64,000 nucleotides of DNA from Ruegeria sp. R14_0. Lineage in GTDB: Bacteria > Pseudomonadota > Alphaproteobacteria > Rhodobacterales > Rhodobacteraceae. The first letter of the stretch is position 1; every line of letters begins with the position of its first letter. The stretch covers positions 992,001-1,056,000 of the forward strand of contig NZ_JAGHRC010000001.1 of NCBI RefSeq assembly GCF_017743975.1, read 5' to 3'. The position numbers and the translations under genes are program-made. Below the pieces are notes generated by a model, which was given only the letters and a program-made list of their open reading frames with translations, was not told the DNA's origin and did not search any database. Of this stretch, positions 1 to 7,320 are shown piece by piece.

Positions 1-146
1 CCGAACATCTCTTCATCCGAGCTGTATTCCGAGGCGTCCACGCCATACAGCGCCAGCGCCTTTGGGGTCGAACCACCGCTTTGATCCAATGCTGCGATAA
101 AACCTGCGCCGTTGGACATTTGTGCGCGCTGTTCTGCTAAGGACAT
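1..146 (-). CDS. Class I fructose-bisphosphate aldolase, N-terminal part (runs off the left edge)
   Basis: The first 48 residues are visible. They start [20 protein letters not shown] and continue with [15 protein letters not shown], the hallmark N-terminus of the bacterial class I (Schiff-base) fructose-1,6-bisphosphate aldolase. The enzyme splits fructose-1,6-bisphosphate into dihydroxyacetone phosphate and glyceraldehyde-3-phosphate, or runs in reverse in gluconeogenesis. The lysine that forms the Schiff base is beyond the window. The ATG at 146 was chosen because the conserved block follows directly. The P450 gene lies 72 bases upstream on the same strand. A TTAGCGCT-containing site like those before the two GAPDH genes sits at 218-229, about 70 bases upstream, which points to shared control of central carbon genes (inference). 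Confidence 0.9.
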   Translation of the reverse strand, partial: MSLAEQRAQMSNGAGFIAALDQSGGSTPKALALYGVDASEYSSDEEMF

Positions 147-217
147 AAGACTTTCCCGTTCAATATGATTCCGCATTTTCAAACCGCATACAGCAAGCCG
201 ATCAGCGATGGTAGTTT

Positions 218-229
218 GTTAGCGCTCAA
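218..229. promoter_or_regulatory. Candidate operator upstream of the aldolase (GTTAGCGCT half conserved)
   Basis: The site reads GTTAGCGCTCAA. It matches the perfect palindrome GTTAGCGCTAAC found before gap2 at 10 of 12 positions and overlaps the P450 stop codon. It lies about 70 bases upstream of the aldolase start, a plausible position for a LacI-family operator. A match of this length could occur by chance once in a while; the case rests on three carbon-metabolism genes in one window carrying it. Confidence 0.45.
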
Positions 230-1568
230 CCAACCGCAACCAAATGCCGTCCTTCGATCGAACGGTCAAATGAGCCACGGGAACGGGCGTTTGGCCTTCG
301 ACCAGTTCGAACCGATAGTGCCTTAGCAGCATAGACAAAAGCAGTGGGCCTTCGATCATGGCGAACCCCGCCCCTGTGCACACCCGCGAACCAGCCGAAA
401 ACGGAATAAAGGCGTTGCGTTGACAGGTTTTACCGTTCTCGGTCTCCCACCGGGTTGGGTCAAAGGCATCCGGGCGGTCCCAGAGCCTTTCCTGACGGTG
501 CAAGTGCCATGGGCTGATGACAATCTGCGCGCCTTCGGGCACGTCCCGGTCGCGAAACCGCTCGGGACAGGTGGCTTCGCGCACCATCATGGGAACCGGC
601 GGATAAAGCCGCAGCGCTTCGCGGAACACATCCCGGCTGAGCTTTAGTCGGGACATGACAGCAAAGTCAGCCGTGTCGAGCGCCACGGCCTCCTCGGCCA
701 CCCTGGCCTGCCATTCGGGGTACATCGCCATCAGGTACAGCGTCCAAGCCAGTGCCGAGGCGCTGGTTTCATGGCCCGCCAGAAAGAAGATCGCGACCTG
801 GTCGACCATTTCCTGCGTGTCGAAACCATGCCCAGTTTCAGGGTCACGCGTCGTCATGATCTTAGTCGCCAGATCATCAGGAGCACGTCCGCGCGCGATC
901 AGCTCGGTGCGTTCTGCTGTAAGACGCTGGATTAGCCTTCTGATTTCTTTTGCATTTTTCCGGGTGCGCCTTGAGTGAAGACGCGGCAACCATTTTGGCA
1001 GCGGGACAAAGGCCGCGAGATTCAAAATAGGCTGTTCGCGTTGGTAGCTCCGGAACTTATCGAAGACTTGCGCTGCCACCTCGTGTTCAATGGGGACCGA
1101 AAACAACGTGCGAAAGATCACGTCTGCCGCGATGTGGCTGGTGATCTCTTCACATTCCACGACCGCGCCAACTTGCGGGTGCAAACGGTCCACTGCGGCC
1201 TGACCCGCGACATGCATCGCAGAAAAGGTATCTTTCAGGCGACCGCCTTCGAACGCCGGATCGATGATCCGCCGCTGACGCTTCCAAGTCTCGCCATTTG
1301 TCAGGAACACGGACTCGCCTAGCAAGGGTCTCAACCCCTCACTGATCCTGTTCGATTTAGGGAAATCTTCGGGACGCTTTTTCAGAACGGTATCAATAAG
1401 TTCGGGCTGGTTTATCAGGTAGGATCGAAAGAAAGGCGTACGAAACTCGGCCATCCAGGCGCGGTACAGTCTTTGCGGCTGAGCTGAAAGAATGTCCTTA
1501 CGGAACAGCTTCATATACCGCCAGAGCGAGACCTTGTCCGGGCGTGGTGAGGGCTTGGGCGGTGTCAT
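219..1568 (-). CDS. Cytochrome P450
   Basis: A 449-residue soluble bacterial P450 monooxygenase. The visible landmarks are the I-helix AGHET oxygen-activation motif (about 264-268), the K-helix ExxR (E317-R320), and the heme-binding loop FSAGSRVCTG with the thiolate ligand C397. The substrate cannot be told from sequence; ferredoxin and reductase partners are not adjacent. An open frame extends 26 codons further upstream, but the ATG at 1568 is preferred because it overlaps the stop of the upstream hydrolase gene in a 4-base ATGA junction, a sign of translational coupling. The partner hydrolase carries a lipase-type GxSxG motif, so a joint role in oxidising and hydrolysing a lipid or ester is possible (inference). 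Confidence 0.92.
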   Translation of the reverse strand: MTPPKPSPRPDKVSLWRYMKLFRKDILSAQPQRLYRAWMAEFRTPFFRSYLINQPELIDTVLKKRPEDFPKSNRISEGLRPLLGESVFLTNGETWKRQRRIIDPAFEGGRLKDTFSAMHVAGQAAVDRLHPQVGAVVECEEITSHIAADVIFRTLFSVPIEHEVAAQVFDKFRSYQREQPILNLAAFVPLPKWLPRLHSRRTRKNAKEIRRLIQRLTAERTELIARGRAPDDLATKIMTTRDPETGHGFDTQEMVDQVAIFFLAGHETSASALAWTLYLMAMYPEWQARVAEEAVALDTADFAVMSRLKLSRDVFREALRLYPPVPMMVREATCPERFRDRDVPEGAQIVISPWHLHRQERLWDRPDAFDPTRWETENGKTCQRNAFIPFSAGSRVCTGAGFAMIEGPLLLSMLLRHYRFELVEGQTPVPVAHLTVRSKDGIWLRLVER

Positions 1569-2779
1569 GCCTTCACCGTTGTGTATTTCGAGACCGCCTC
1601 TTCCACCCTGGATTTCGACGGAGTGCGATCCCGAAACCGTTGCCATAAGGTTTGAGGGCCGGCTGTGATGCTGAAATAGTCGTATCGTTCAGGATAATCG
1701 AACGCGCAAAGATATTGGAAATGCAGGCGAAAGAATTTCCAGCGCAGCGCCTCCCACCGTTCAGGCGACAGCGTCTGGGTAAACGCGGCTGACAGGACCA
1801 GCGGCCATTTTTTGCCCGTTCCCGCGACACCACTGACAGCGACTGGATCGCATAAAGCGAAGGAACACCCGTCACCGGGGGCTGAGACGTCAACCCATGT
1901 CAGGTCATCTTGCGTAGACAGAAGCTGCAGGTCCGCCCGCAAATCCTGGGCGTCTGGCAGGAACGAGACCATGGGCACCACCTGCCCCAATGACAGGAAT
2001 GAAAGCTCTGGCCTATCCTTGCGCAGTCCACCCGCTCGGATCAGATCGGCCAGCACGCTTACCCCCAGATGCGCGCCCGAGCTATGACCGACGACCAGTA
2101 CCTCATCGACATCCGACTGCAACGCGTCGCGGATCTGAGCGCTAAAGCTGCGCAAACGCTGGTGCAGTTCGTTCGGTGTCGCGCCTCTGAGCCGCGCGGA
2201 ATAGGCGTAATCATGCATCAGATAATAGGCGTATAACTTGCCATCGAGCTTGCGAAACCAGATGAGCAGCCCACAGGCCGCAGCAACGGCTGGGATCATC
2301 CCAATCCATCCTAGGAACGGGCGGAATGCCCACGACAGGGCGAGTGTCAGAACAATCGCCAGAAACAATTGCGCCAAAAGCATCCCAACCGGATATAGGG
2401 CCGCTATCACCGGCCCCTTTCGCAACCGCATCAGACGCCGCAGCGTACCGGTCGAGATATAGGTCCACGCGGTACGAAACAGCTGCAGGTAAGTTGCTGG
2501 GATCGACGTTGACATACTGTCGCGCACGATATCGGACCAGACCAGAACATCCAGGTCCACCGACACCTCGACCCCGCCCTGCCTGGATGTCACGTGCCAG
2601 CCATAGGGACCATCACCTGATTTCGCTGATACCGAGATCTGGTAGTCAGAGATCTCGGCCTGCAGGGCGCTTTCGGTGCGGTAGAGCTCGCGATAGCGGC
2701 GCGGCGGAATCGGATCGTAGCCGGGAATGTAGAATACCCGGCGTTTGCGCACCAATGGATGATTATTCCGACTGCTCAT
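1565..2779 (-). CDS. Membrane-anchored alpha/beta-hydrolase-like protein
   Basis: 404 residues with two closely spaced hydrophobic segments (about 123-151 and 157-174) and, after them, the nucleophile elbow GHSSG (231-235) preceded by the beta strand VDEVLVV. This is the pattern of an alpha/beta-hydrolase (lipase/esterase fold) with S233 as the likely nucleophile. The N-terminal stretch RRVFYIPGYDP also resembles the opening strand and oxyanion region of such hydrolases. I do not recognise a named family. The stop overlaps the P450 start by four bases, so the two proteins are probably made together. An alternative reading is a general DUF-type hydrolase of unknown substrate. Confidence 0.75.
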   Translation of the reverse strand: MSSRNNHPLVRKRRVFYIPGYDPIPPRRYRELYRTESALQAEISDYQISVSAKSGDGPYGWHVTSRQGGVEVSVDLDVLVWSDIVRDSMSTSIPATYLQLFRTAWTYISTGTLRRLMRLRKGPVIAALYPVGMLLAQLFLAIVLTLALSWAFRPFLGWIGMIPAVAAACGLLIWFRKLDGKLYAYYLMHDYAYSARLRGATPNELHQRLRSFSAQIRDALQSDVDEVLVVGHSSGAHLGVSVLADLIRAGGLRKDRPELSFLSLGQVVPMVSFLPDAQDLRADLQLLSTQDDLTWVDVSAPGDGCSFALCDPVAVSGVAGTGKKWPLVLSAAFTQTLSPERWEALRWKFFRLHFQYLCAFDYPERYDYFSITAGPQTLWQRFRDRTPSKSRVEEAVSKYTTVKA

Positions 2780-2842
2780 GGCCTTACCTTCTGCGGTGCA
2801 GGTTAACGCAGGCTGAGCGTCAAGGTAAGCCGGATCAGTGGA

Positions 2843-3595
2843 TCACCCGAAATTCGCCAATGCCGGGAAGGTTTCCAACAGCCACCAGCTAAACTCGGTG
2901 AACAGGCCGGTGATCAGCATGATGCCGACGAACAGCAACAAGCCGCCCATCACCTTCTCGATCGTGCCCATATAGGGCTTGATCCGGTTCATCACCGACA
3001 TCGAGCGGTTAAGGAACATAGCCGCCAGCAGGAACGGAATACCCAGACCAGCGGCGTAGACACCCAGCAGCAAAGTACCACGTGCGACCGAGGCCTCGGA
3101 CGCTGCAAGCGACAGGATCGCCCCCAATTGGGGCCCGATGCATGGGGTCCAGCCAAAGGCAAAAGCCAGACCAAGAATATAGGCGCCAAATACGGACCCA
3201 CCGGAATCGCCGGTCTCGATCCGCGCTTCGCGGTCCAGAAACGGGATCCGGAATACGTTCAGAAAGTGCAGACCAAAGACAATCACCACCGCGCCCGAGA
3301 GCTTGGCAAACAGAACTTGATTCTGCAGCACAAAGGCCCCGAAGGCGGAGGCCGTGAACCCTAACAGCAAAAACACCGTGGATAGGCCCAGAACAAAGAA
3401 CAAAGCAGCCAGAGTAGCCTTACGCCGCGCCTGGGCCTGATCCTGCATCTCATGGATTGTCACGCCGCTCATATACGCCAGATAAGGCGGCACGATGGGC
3501 AGCACGCAAGGCGACAGAAAGCTGATCAGACCACCCAGCAGCGCGATGAACATGGCAGGCAGCAGGCCCGCGTCTATGATGTCAATTCCGAACAT
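2843..3595 (-). CDS. ccdA: Cytochrome c biogenesis protein CcdA (thiol-disulfide transporter)
   Basis: A 250-residue inner-membrane protein with about six transmembrane segments. The two conserved cysteines sit in SPCVLPIVPPYLAY (C30) and GWTPCIGPQLG (C152). CcdA passes electrons from cytoplasmic thioredoxin to periplasmic thiol proteins, which keep the apocytochrome c haem-binding cysteines and CcmG/CcmH reduced. Length is typical for the short CcdA form that lacks the periplasmic DsbD domains. It lies 63 bases downstream of the hydrolase gene and is divergent from the tusA-like gene. The ccm genes it serves are in this window at 18-22 kb, not adjacent. Confidence 0.93.
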   Translation of the reverse strand: MFGIDIIDAGLLPAMFIALLGGLISFLSPCVLPIVPPYLAYMSGVTIHEMQDQAQARRKATLAALFFVLGLSTVFLLLGFTASAFGAFVLQNQVLFAKLSGAVVIVFGLHFLNVFRIPFLDREARIETGDSGGSVFGAYILGLAFAFGWTPCIGPQLGAILSLAASEASVARGTLLLGVYAAGLGIPFLLAAMFLNRSMSVMNRIKPYMGTIEKVMGGLLLFVGIMLITGLFTEFSWWLLETFPALANFG

Positions 3596-3700
3596 GCATC
3601 AGCACATATGTTACCTGAGCGGCGGCGTCACGGGGCTATTCGGTCACATCCTCGTGGTTGCATGCTGGACACCGCGCCAAAGTGGAAATATCTGAACCTT

Positions 3701-3934
3701 ATGTCAAATCCGTCAGAAACACTCGATGCGCTGGGACTTTTGTGCCCTCTGCCCGTTCTCAAAGCGCGCAAACGCTTGAAATCTATGCCTGCCGGGGCCG
3801 TGCTGCGTGTGCTGGCTGATGATCCGGCCGCTATAGTCGATGTCCCGCATTTCTGCGTCGAAAGCGGCCATCAACTTTTATCGCAGGAAGAAGCTGACGG
3901 GCACCAGATCTATCTGATCCAAAAATCCGACTGA
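3701..3934 (+). CDS. TusA/SirA-like sulfur-carrier protein
   Basis: 77 residues with the family signature LDALGLLCPLPVLKARKRL, in which the CPxP cysteine carries sulfur as a persulfide. TusA relays sulfur for 2-thiouridine in tRNA and for other pathways; paralogues exist, so the exact role is uncertain. Start choice is not firm: no clear ribosome-binding site precedes the ATG at 3701, and an in-frame ATG at 3662 would add 13 residues. The shorter form fits the usual family length. It is divergent from ccdA and shares a two-way terminator with rne at its 3' end. Confidence 0.85.
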   Translation: MSNPSETLDALGLLCPLPVLKARKRLKSMPAGAVLRVLADDPAAIVDVPHFCVESGHQLLSQEEADGHQIYLIQKSD

Positions 3935-3945
3935 GGGTTGAAAAG

Positions 3946-3974
3946 AAAAAGGCGGGCACCTGGCCCGCCTTTTC
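3946..3974. terminator. Bidirectional rho-independent terminator between tusA-like gene and rne
   Basis: AAAAGGCGGGC and GCCCGCCTTTT form an 11-bp stem with a 5-base loop. There is a T-run on the plus strand and an A-run that becomes a T-run on the minus strand, so it can end both convergent transcripts. Confidence 0.9.
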
Positions 3975-3977
3975 TGG

Positions 3978-6812
3978 TTATTGACCTAGCGACCACCAGC
4001 CGCGTCGTTTCGGCTTGGCAGGCTGCTCCGGTTCTTCGGCTACGACCTCCAGTACCGGTTCGGGTTTCTCTTCGACCGCTACGTCCGCAGGCTCCTGCGG
4101 CTCATTGGAGGCGATTTCCGCCGCTGGTTCTGGCTGTTCTGCTTGAACGGGCTCAACCTCGGCCACGGTTTCCGCGTCGGGCTCGGGCTGCTCGGCTACG
4201 GCAGCAACCGGTTCCGCATCTTCGGCAGCTTCTTTAGCCGTTTCCGATGGCGGTTCTTCCGAAACAGCCTCAACAGCAGTCTCCGCCGGTGCATCCGCGC
4301 CTTCCGCAACAGCTTGTTCCGCAGTTTCTTCCGTTGCAGCTTCGGTAGCAGTTTCTTCTGCTGCTTCAACCGCTTCTGCGTCTTTCTTCTTGCGACGGGG
4401 TGCGCGGCGGCGTTTCGGCTTTGCCGCCTTTTCCTCTTCCGCAGGCTCAGCGCTTTCACCCTCGGGTTTCGCTTCGTCTTCAGCGCCGGTCTTGGCTTCA
4501 GCAGCCGCTGCGTCACCCTCTTCGGCATTCACCTCGGGGGTTTCACCGGACCCATTGCTTTTCTTCCGACGACGACGGCGGCGTTTGCGCTTGGGCTTGG
4601 TCTCTTCTTCCGACTGAACCGCCTCTTCTTGGAACTGTTCTTCTTCGTCCGCGTCGACGAGATCCATCAGGGACGCATCGACCGAGACCACAGGCGCACT
4701 GGCTTCGGGAACAACCCGGCTGGCGGTCTTGAACTTCTCCATCGAGAAATCGGGGCTGACCAGATGCACATCACCTTCCAGGCGCACAGACAGACCATAG
4801 CGTGCCTCGATTTGCGCGATATGCTCGCGTTTTTGGTTCATCAGGAAATTGGCGATGCTGACAGGGCAACGGACCAATACTTCACGAGAGCGACGGCGGG
4901 TGCCCTCTTCTTCGATCTGACGCAGGATCGACAGTGCCATGTTGTCGTCCGAGCGGATCAGACCGGTGCCATGACACGCCGGGCACGGTTGCGTGGTCGC
5001 TTCAAGCATACCGGGGCGCAGACGCTGACGGCTCATCTCCAACAGGCCAAAGCCCGAGATGCGGCCCACCTGAATACGCGCACGGTCGGTTTTCAACTTT
5101 TCCTTCAGACGTTTTTCGACAGCCGAGTTGTTTTTGCGCTCGTCCATATCGATAAAGTCGATAACGATCAGACCTGCGAGGTCACGCAGACGCAGCTGGC
5201 GCGCGACTTCTTCGGCGGCCTCAAGGTTGGTCTTAAGCGCGGTTTCCTCGATCGACCCTTCCTTCGTGGCCCGGCCCGAGTTCACATCAATCGCCACAAG
5301 CGCTTCGGTCACGCCGATCACGATATAGCCGCCGGATTTCAGCTGTACGGTCGGGTTGAACATCCCGGCCAGATAGCTTTCCACCTGATAGCGTGCGAAT
5401 AACGGCAGCGCGTCCTCATACCGCTTCACGTTCTTGGCGTGGGACGGCATGATCATCTTCATGAAGTCCTTTGCGATGCGGTATCCGCCTTCGCCTTCGA
5501 CCAGAACCTCATCAATCTCACGGTTATAGAGGTCGCGGATCGATCTTTTGATCAGATCACCTTCCTCGTAGATTTTCGCTGGCGCAATGGATTGCAGGGT
5601 CAGTTCGCGAATCTGCTCCCACATACGCTGGAGGTATTCATAATCGCGTCTGATCTCGGATTTCGTACGCTTGGCGCCCGCGGTCCGAATAATCAGACCA
5701 GCACCCGTCGGCACATCGATATCCGCAGCGATTTCTTTAAGCTTCTTGCGATCCGGCGCGTTGGTGATTTTGCGGCTGATCCCGCCACCGCGCGCTGTGT
5801 TGGGCATCAGAACGCAATAGCGACCGGCCAGCGACAGGTATGTGGTCAGCGCAGCGCCTTTGTTCCCACGCTCTTCCTTGACGACCTGCACCAGCAGGAC
5901 CTGACGAACTTTGATGACTTCTTGAATCTTGTACCGGCGCGGCCGCGGTTTGCGCGGCGGACGGATGTCTTCGCTGTCATCTTCGTCGGCCACGGATTCG
6001 ATCGAGTCGTCTTTCTCCGTCGCATCTGAACGCGCTTCGGTCTCATCAGCGTCTTCGGATTTCGCGCTTTCTTCCTCGACCTCTGCGGACGCCTGAGCGT
6101 CCTCAACGTCTGCGTCTTTTTGCTGTTCTTTAACAGCCTCTGGCGCGTCGGGCTCAGCGGCTTCTTCGGCCGCGGCCTCTGATGGCTCTTCCTGTTCCGA
6201 CGAATCTTCCGCTACTGGAGTTTGCGCTTCGTCTTCGACTGCGTCGGATTCAGCCTCAGCAGGTTCTTCGACTGTATCTTCTGGTTCTTCGACAGGCGTT
6301 TCAGCAACAAGTTCGACCGGAGAGGTGCCTTCAGGCACAGGCACATCTGCCCCCTCTTCACCTTCATCCAGATCAATTGTCTCCATGCCGGTGGGTTCGT
6401 TCGAAACCTCAATCGACTCGACCGCATCATCGGATTTCACATCCGCGGCTTTCGTCCGCGACCGCGAGCGACGCTTTTTCGGCTTGGATTCTTCGGCCTC
6501 ATCCCGCGCCTTCATTGCTTCGGCATAGGCGCGCTCTTCCTCCATCAGCGCCTCACGGTCAGCGACAGGGATTTGGTAGTAGTCAGGATGAATTTCGGAA
6601 AACGCCAGGAAACCATGCCGATTTCCGCCGTAATCCACAAAGGCCGCCTGCAGGGACGGCTCAACCCGAGTTACTTTTGCAAGATAGATGTTGCCAGCAA
6701 GCTGACGTTTGTTTTCGGATTCAAAATCGAACTCCTCGACCTTGTTTCCGTCAACCACCACGACGCGGGTTTCCTCCGCGTGGGTGGCATCGATAAGCAT
6801 TTTCTTAGCCAT
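3978..6812 (-). CDS. rne: Ribonuclease E
   Basis: A 944-residue endoribonuclease that starts mRNA decay and processes rRNA and tRNA. Order of parts: N-terminal S1 RNA-binding domain split by a very acidic, low-complexity insertion (about 85-285); 5'-sensor and catalytic core with Mg-binding D509 (ALVAIDVNSGRATKEG) and D552 (LIVIDFIDM); zinc link CPACHGTG (C610, C613) that joins protomers; and a disordered C-terminal tail of alternating Arg/Lys-rich blocks (RNA binding) and Glu/Ala-rich blocks (degradosome scaffold). The open frame runs 68 codons further up, but the ATG at 6812 follows an AAGGA ribosome-binding site and begins the conserved MAKKMLIDATHAEE. The long upstream leader fits feedback control of rne by its own product (known in E. 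coli, inferred here). Confidence 0.96.
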   Translation of the reverse strand: MAKKMLIDATHAEETRVVVVDGNKVEEFDFESENKRQLAGNIYLAKVTRVEPSLQAAFVDYGGNRHGFLAFSEIHPDYYQIPVADREALMEEERAYAEAMKARDEAEESKPKKRRSRSRTKAADVKSDDAVESIEVSNEPTGMETIDLDEGEEGADVPVPEGTSPVELVAETPVEEPEDTVEEPAEAESDAVEDEAQTPVAEDSSEQEEPSEAAAEEAAEPDAPEAVKEQQKDADVEDAQASAEVEEESAKSEDADETEARSDATEKDDSIESVADEDDSEDIRPPRKPRPRRYKIQEVIKVRQVLLVQVVKEERGNKGAALTTYLSLAGRYCVLMPNTARGGGISRKITNAPDRKKLKEIAADIDVPTGAGLIIRTAGAKRTKSEIRRDYEYLQRMWEQIRELTLQSIAPAKIYEEGDLIKRSIRDLYNREIDEVLVEGEGGYRIAKDFMKMIMPSHAKNVKRYEDALPLFARYQVESYLAGMFNPTVQLKSGGYIVIGVTEALVAIDVNSGRATKEGSIEETALKTNLEAAEEVARQLRLRDLAGLIVIDFIDMDERKNNSAVEKRLKEKLKTDRARIQVGRISGFGLLEMSRQRLRPGMLEATTQPCPACHGTGLIRSDDNMALSILRQIEEEGTRRRSREVLVRCPVSIANFLMNQKREHIAQIEARYGLSVRLEGDVHLVSPDFSMEKFKTASRVVPEASAPVVSVDASLMDLVDADEEEQFQEEAVQSEEETKPKRKRRRRRRKKSNGSGETPEVNAEEGDAAAAEAKTGAEDEAKPEGESAEPAEEEKAAKPKRRRAPRRKKKDAEAVEAAEETATEAATEETAEQAVAEGADAPAETAVEAVSEEPPSETAKEAAEDAEPVAAVAEQPEPDAETVAEVEPVQAEQPEPAAEIASNEPQEPADVAVEEKPEPVLEVVAEEPEQPAKPKRRGWWSLGQ

Positions 6813-7236
6813 GTTTCCTTGGTGCACCGCGCCAAACGCGTTGTCCTTACCCGTCCGGGAGGACAGGCGCTTTTGGGGTGGTGTCTTGTCAGGGCGATAT
6901 CGGACGGCGCGCGGCAGGGTCTGGCGCTGTGGCCCCCTGCCCGTACACTCAATCGTTGCGCGCGCGTCATCGCGGTTCTTCTCCGACAGGTGCGGCTCTG
7001 GCCGCTGCCTGCCCATTTGTTCCTTTCGCCCACATCTGCGGGCTCAGGCGTTCTACTGCCCCTATGGGGCACAATCGGTCTGCTTTGCCGCGCGGGATTG
7101 ATCACCATCCACAGCAGAGCAGCGAAACTCAAAGATTCGGGACTTTTGGGCGCAAATTAGCCCTGCCCGTTCGGACACAATAAAAGCAGTCCTGTGGAAA
7201 ACACAATGGGCAAACTGCGAGAAGACCAATACGAGG
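6813..7236 (-). other. Non-coding leader and promoter region of rne
   Basis: About 420 bases without a credible gene. The short frames inside lack ribosome-binding sites and family-like composition. The region is GC-rich and holds several small inverted repeats, consistent with a structured 5' untranslated region like the one through which RNase E controls its own mRNA in E. coli. On the minus strand, TTGTGT followed after 17 bases by TTATTG (around 7160-7200) is a possible promoter, but it is weak by eye. Confidence 0.4.
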
Positions 7237-7314
7237 CCCCGGGATCTCTTCATCTGGCCAAAAATATCCCGGGGGTGAATTGAGCCGCAGGCTCAAGAGG
7301 GGGCTGGCCCCCTC
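7237..7314. terminator. Cluster of three hairpins after the dctD-like gene
   Basis: Three perfect inverted repeats lie in a row: CCCCGGGAT / ATCCCGGGG (7237-7245 and 7266-7274, 20-base loop), TTGAGCC / GGCTCAA (7280-7286 and 7290-7296, 3-base loop) and GAGGGGG / CCCCCTC (7297-7303 and 7308-7314, 4-base loop). On the minus strand they follow the dctD-like stop codon, and the last arm is followed by an ATATTTTT run, so they probably end that transcript. The loop of the first repeat contains an ATATTTTTGGCCAGATGAAG segment. Confidence 0.65.
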
Positions 7315-7320
7315 TTTGCC

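Noticed and set aside
4143..5402. A 419-codon plus-strand frame opposite rne
   Set aside because: Phe/Arg/Leu-rich product of the complementary strand of acidic rne codons; no start signal.
6813..7016. 68-codon N-terminal extension of RNase E
   Set aside because: The product is Arg-rich and unlike RNase E; the ATG at 6812 has a good ribosome-binding site and the conserved N-terminus.
7062..7253. A 63-codon minus-strand frame in the rne leader region
   Set aside because: No ribosome-binding site; composition is not protein-like and it overlaps the likely rne promoter and leader.
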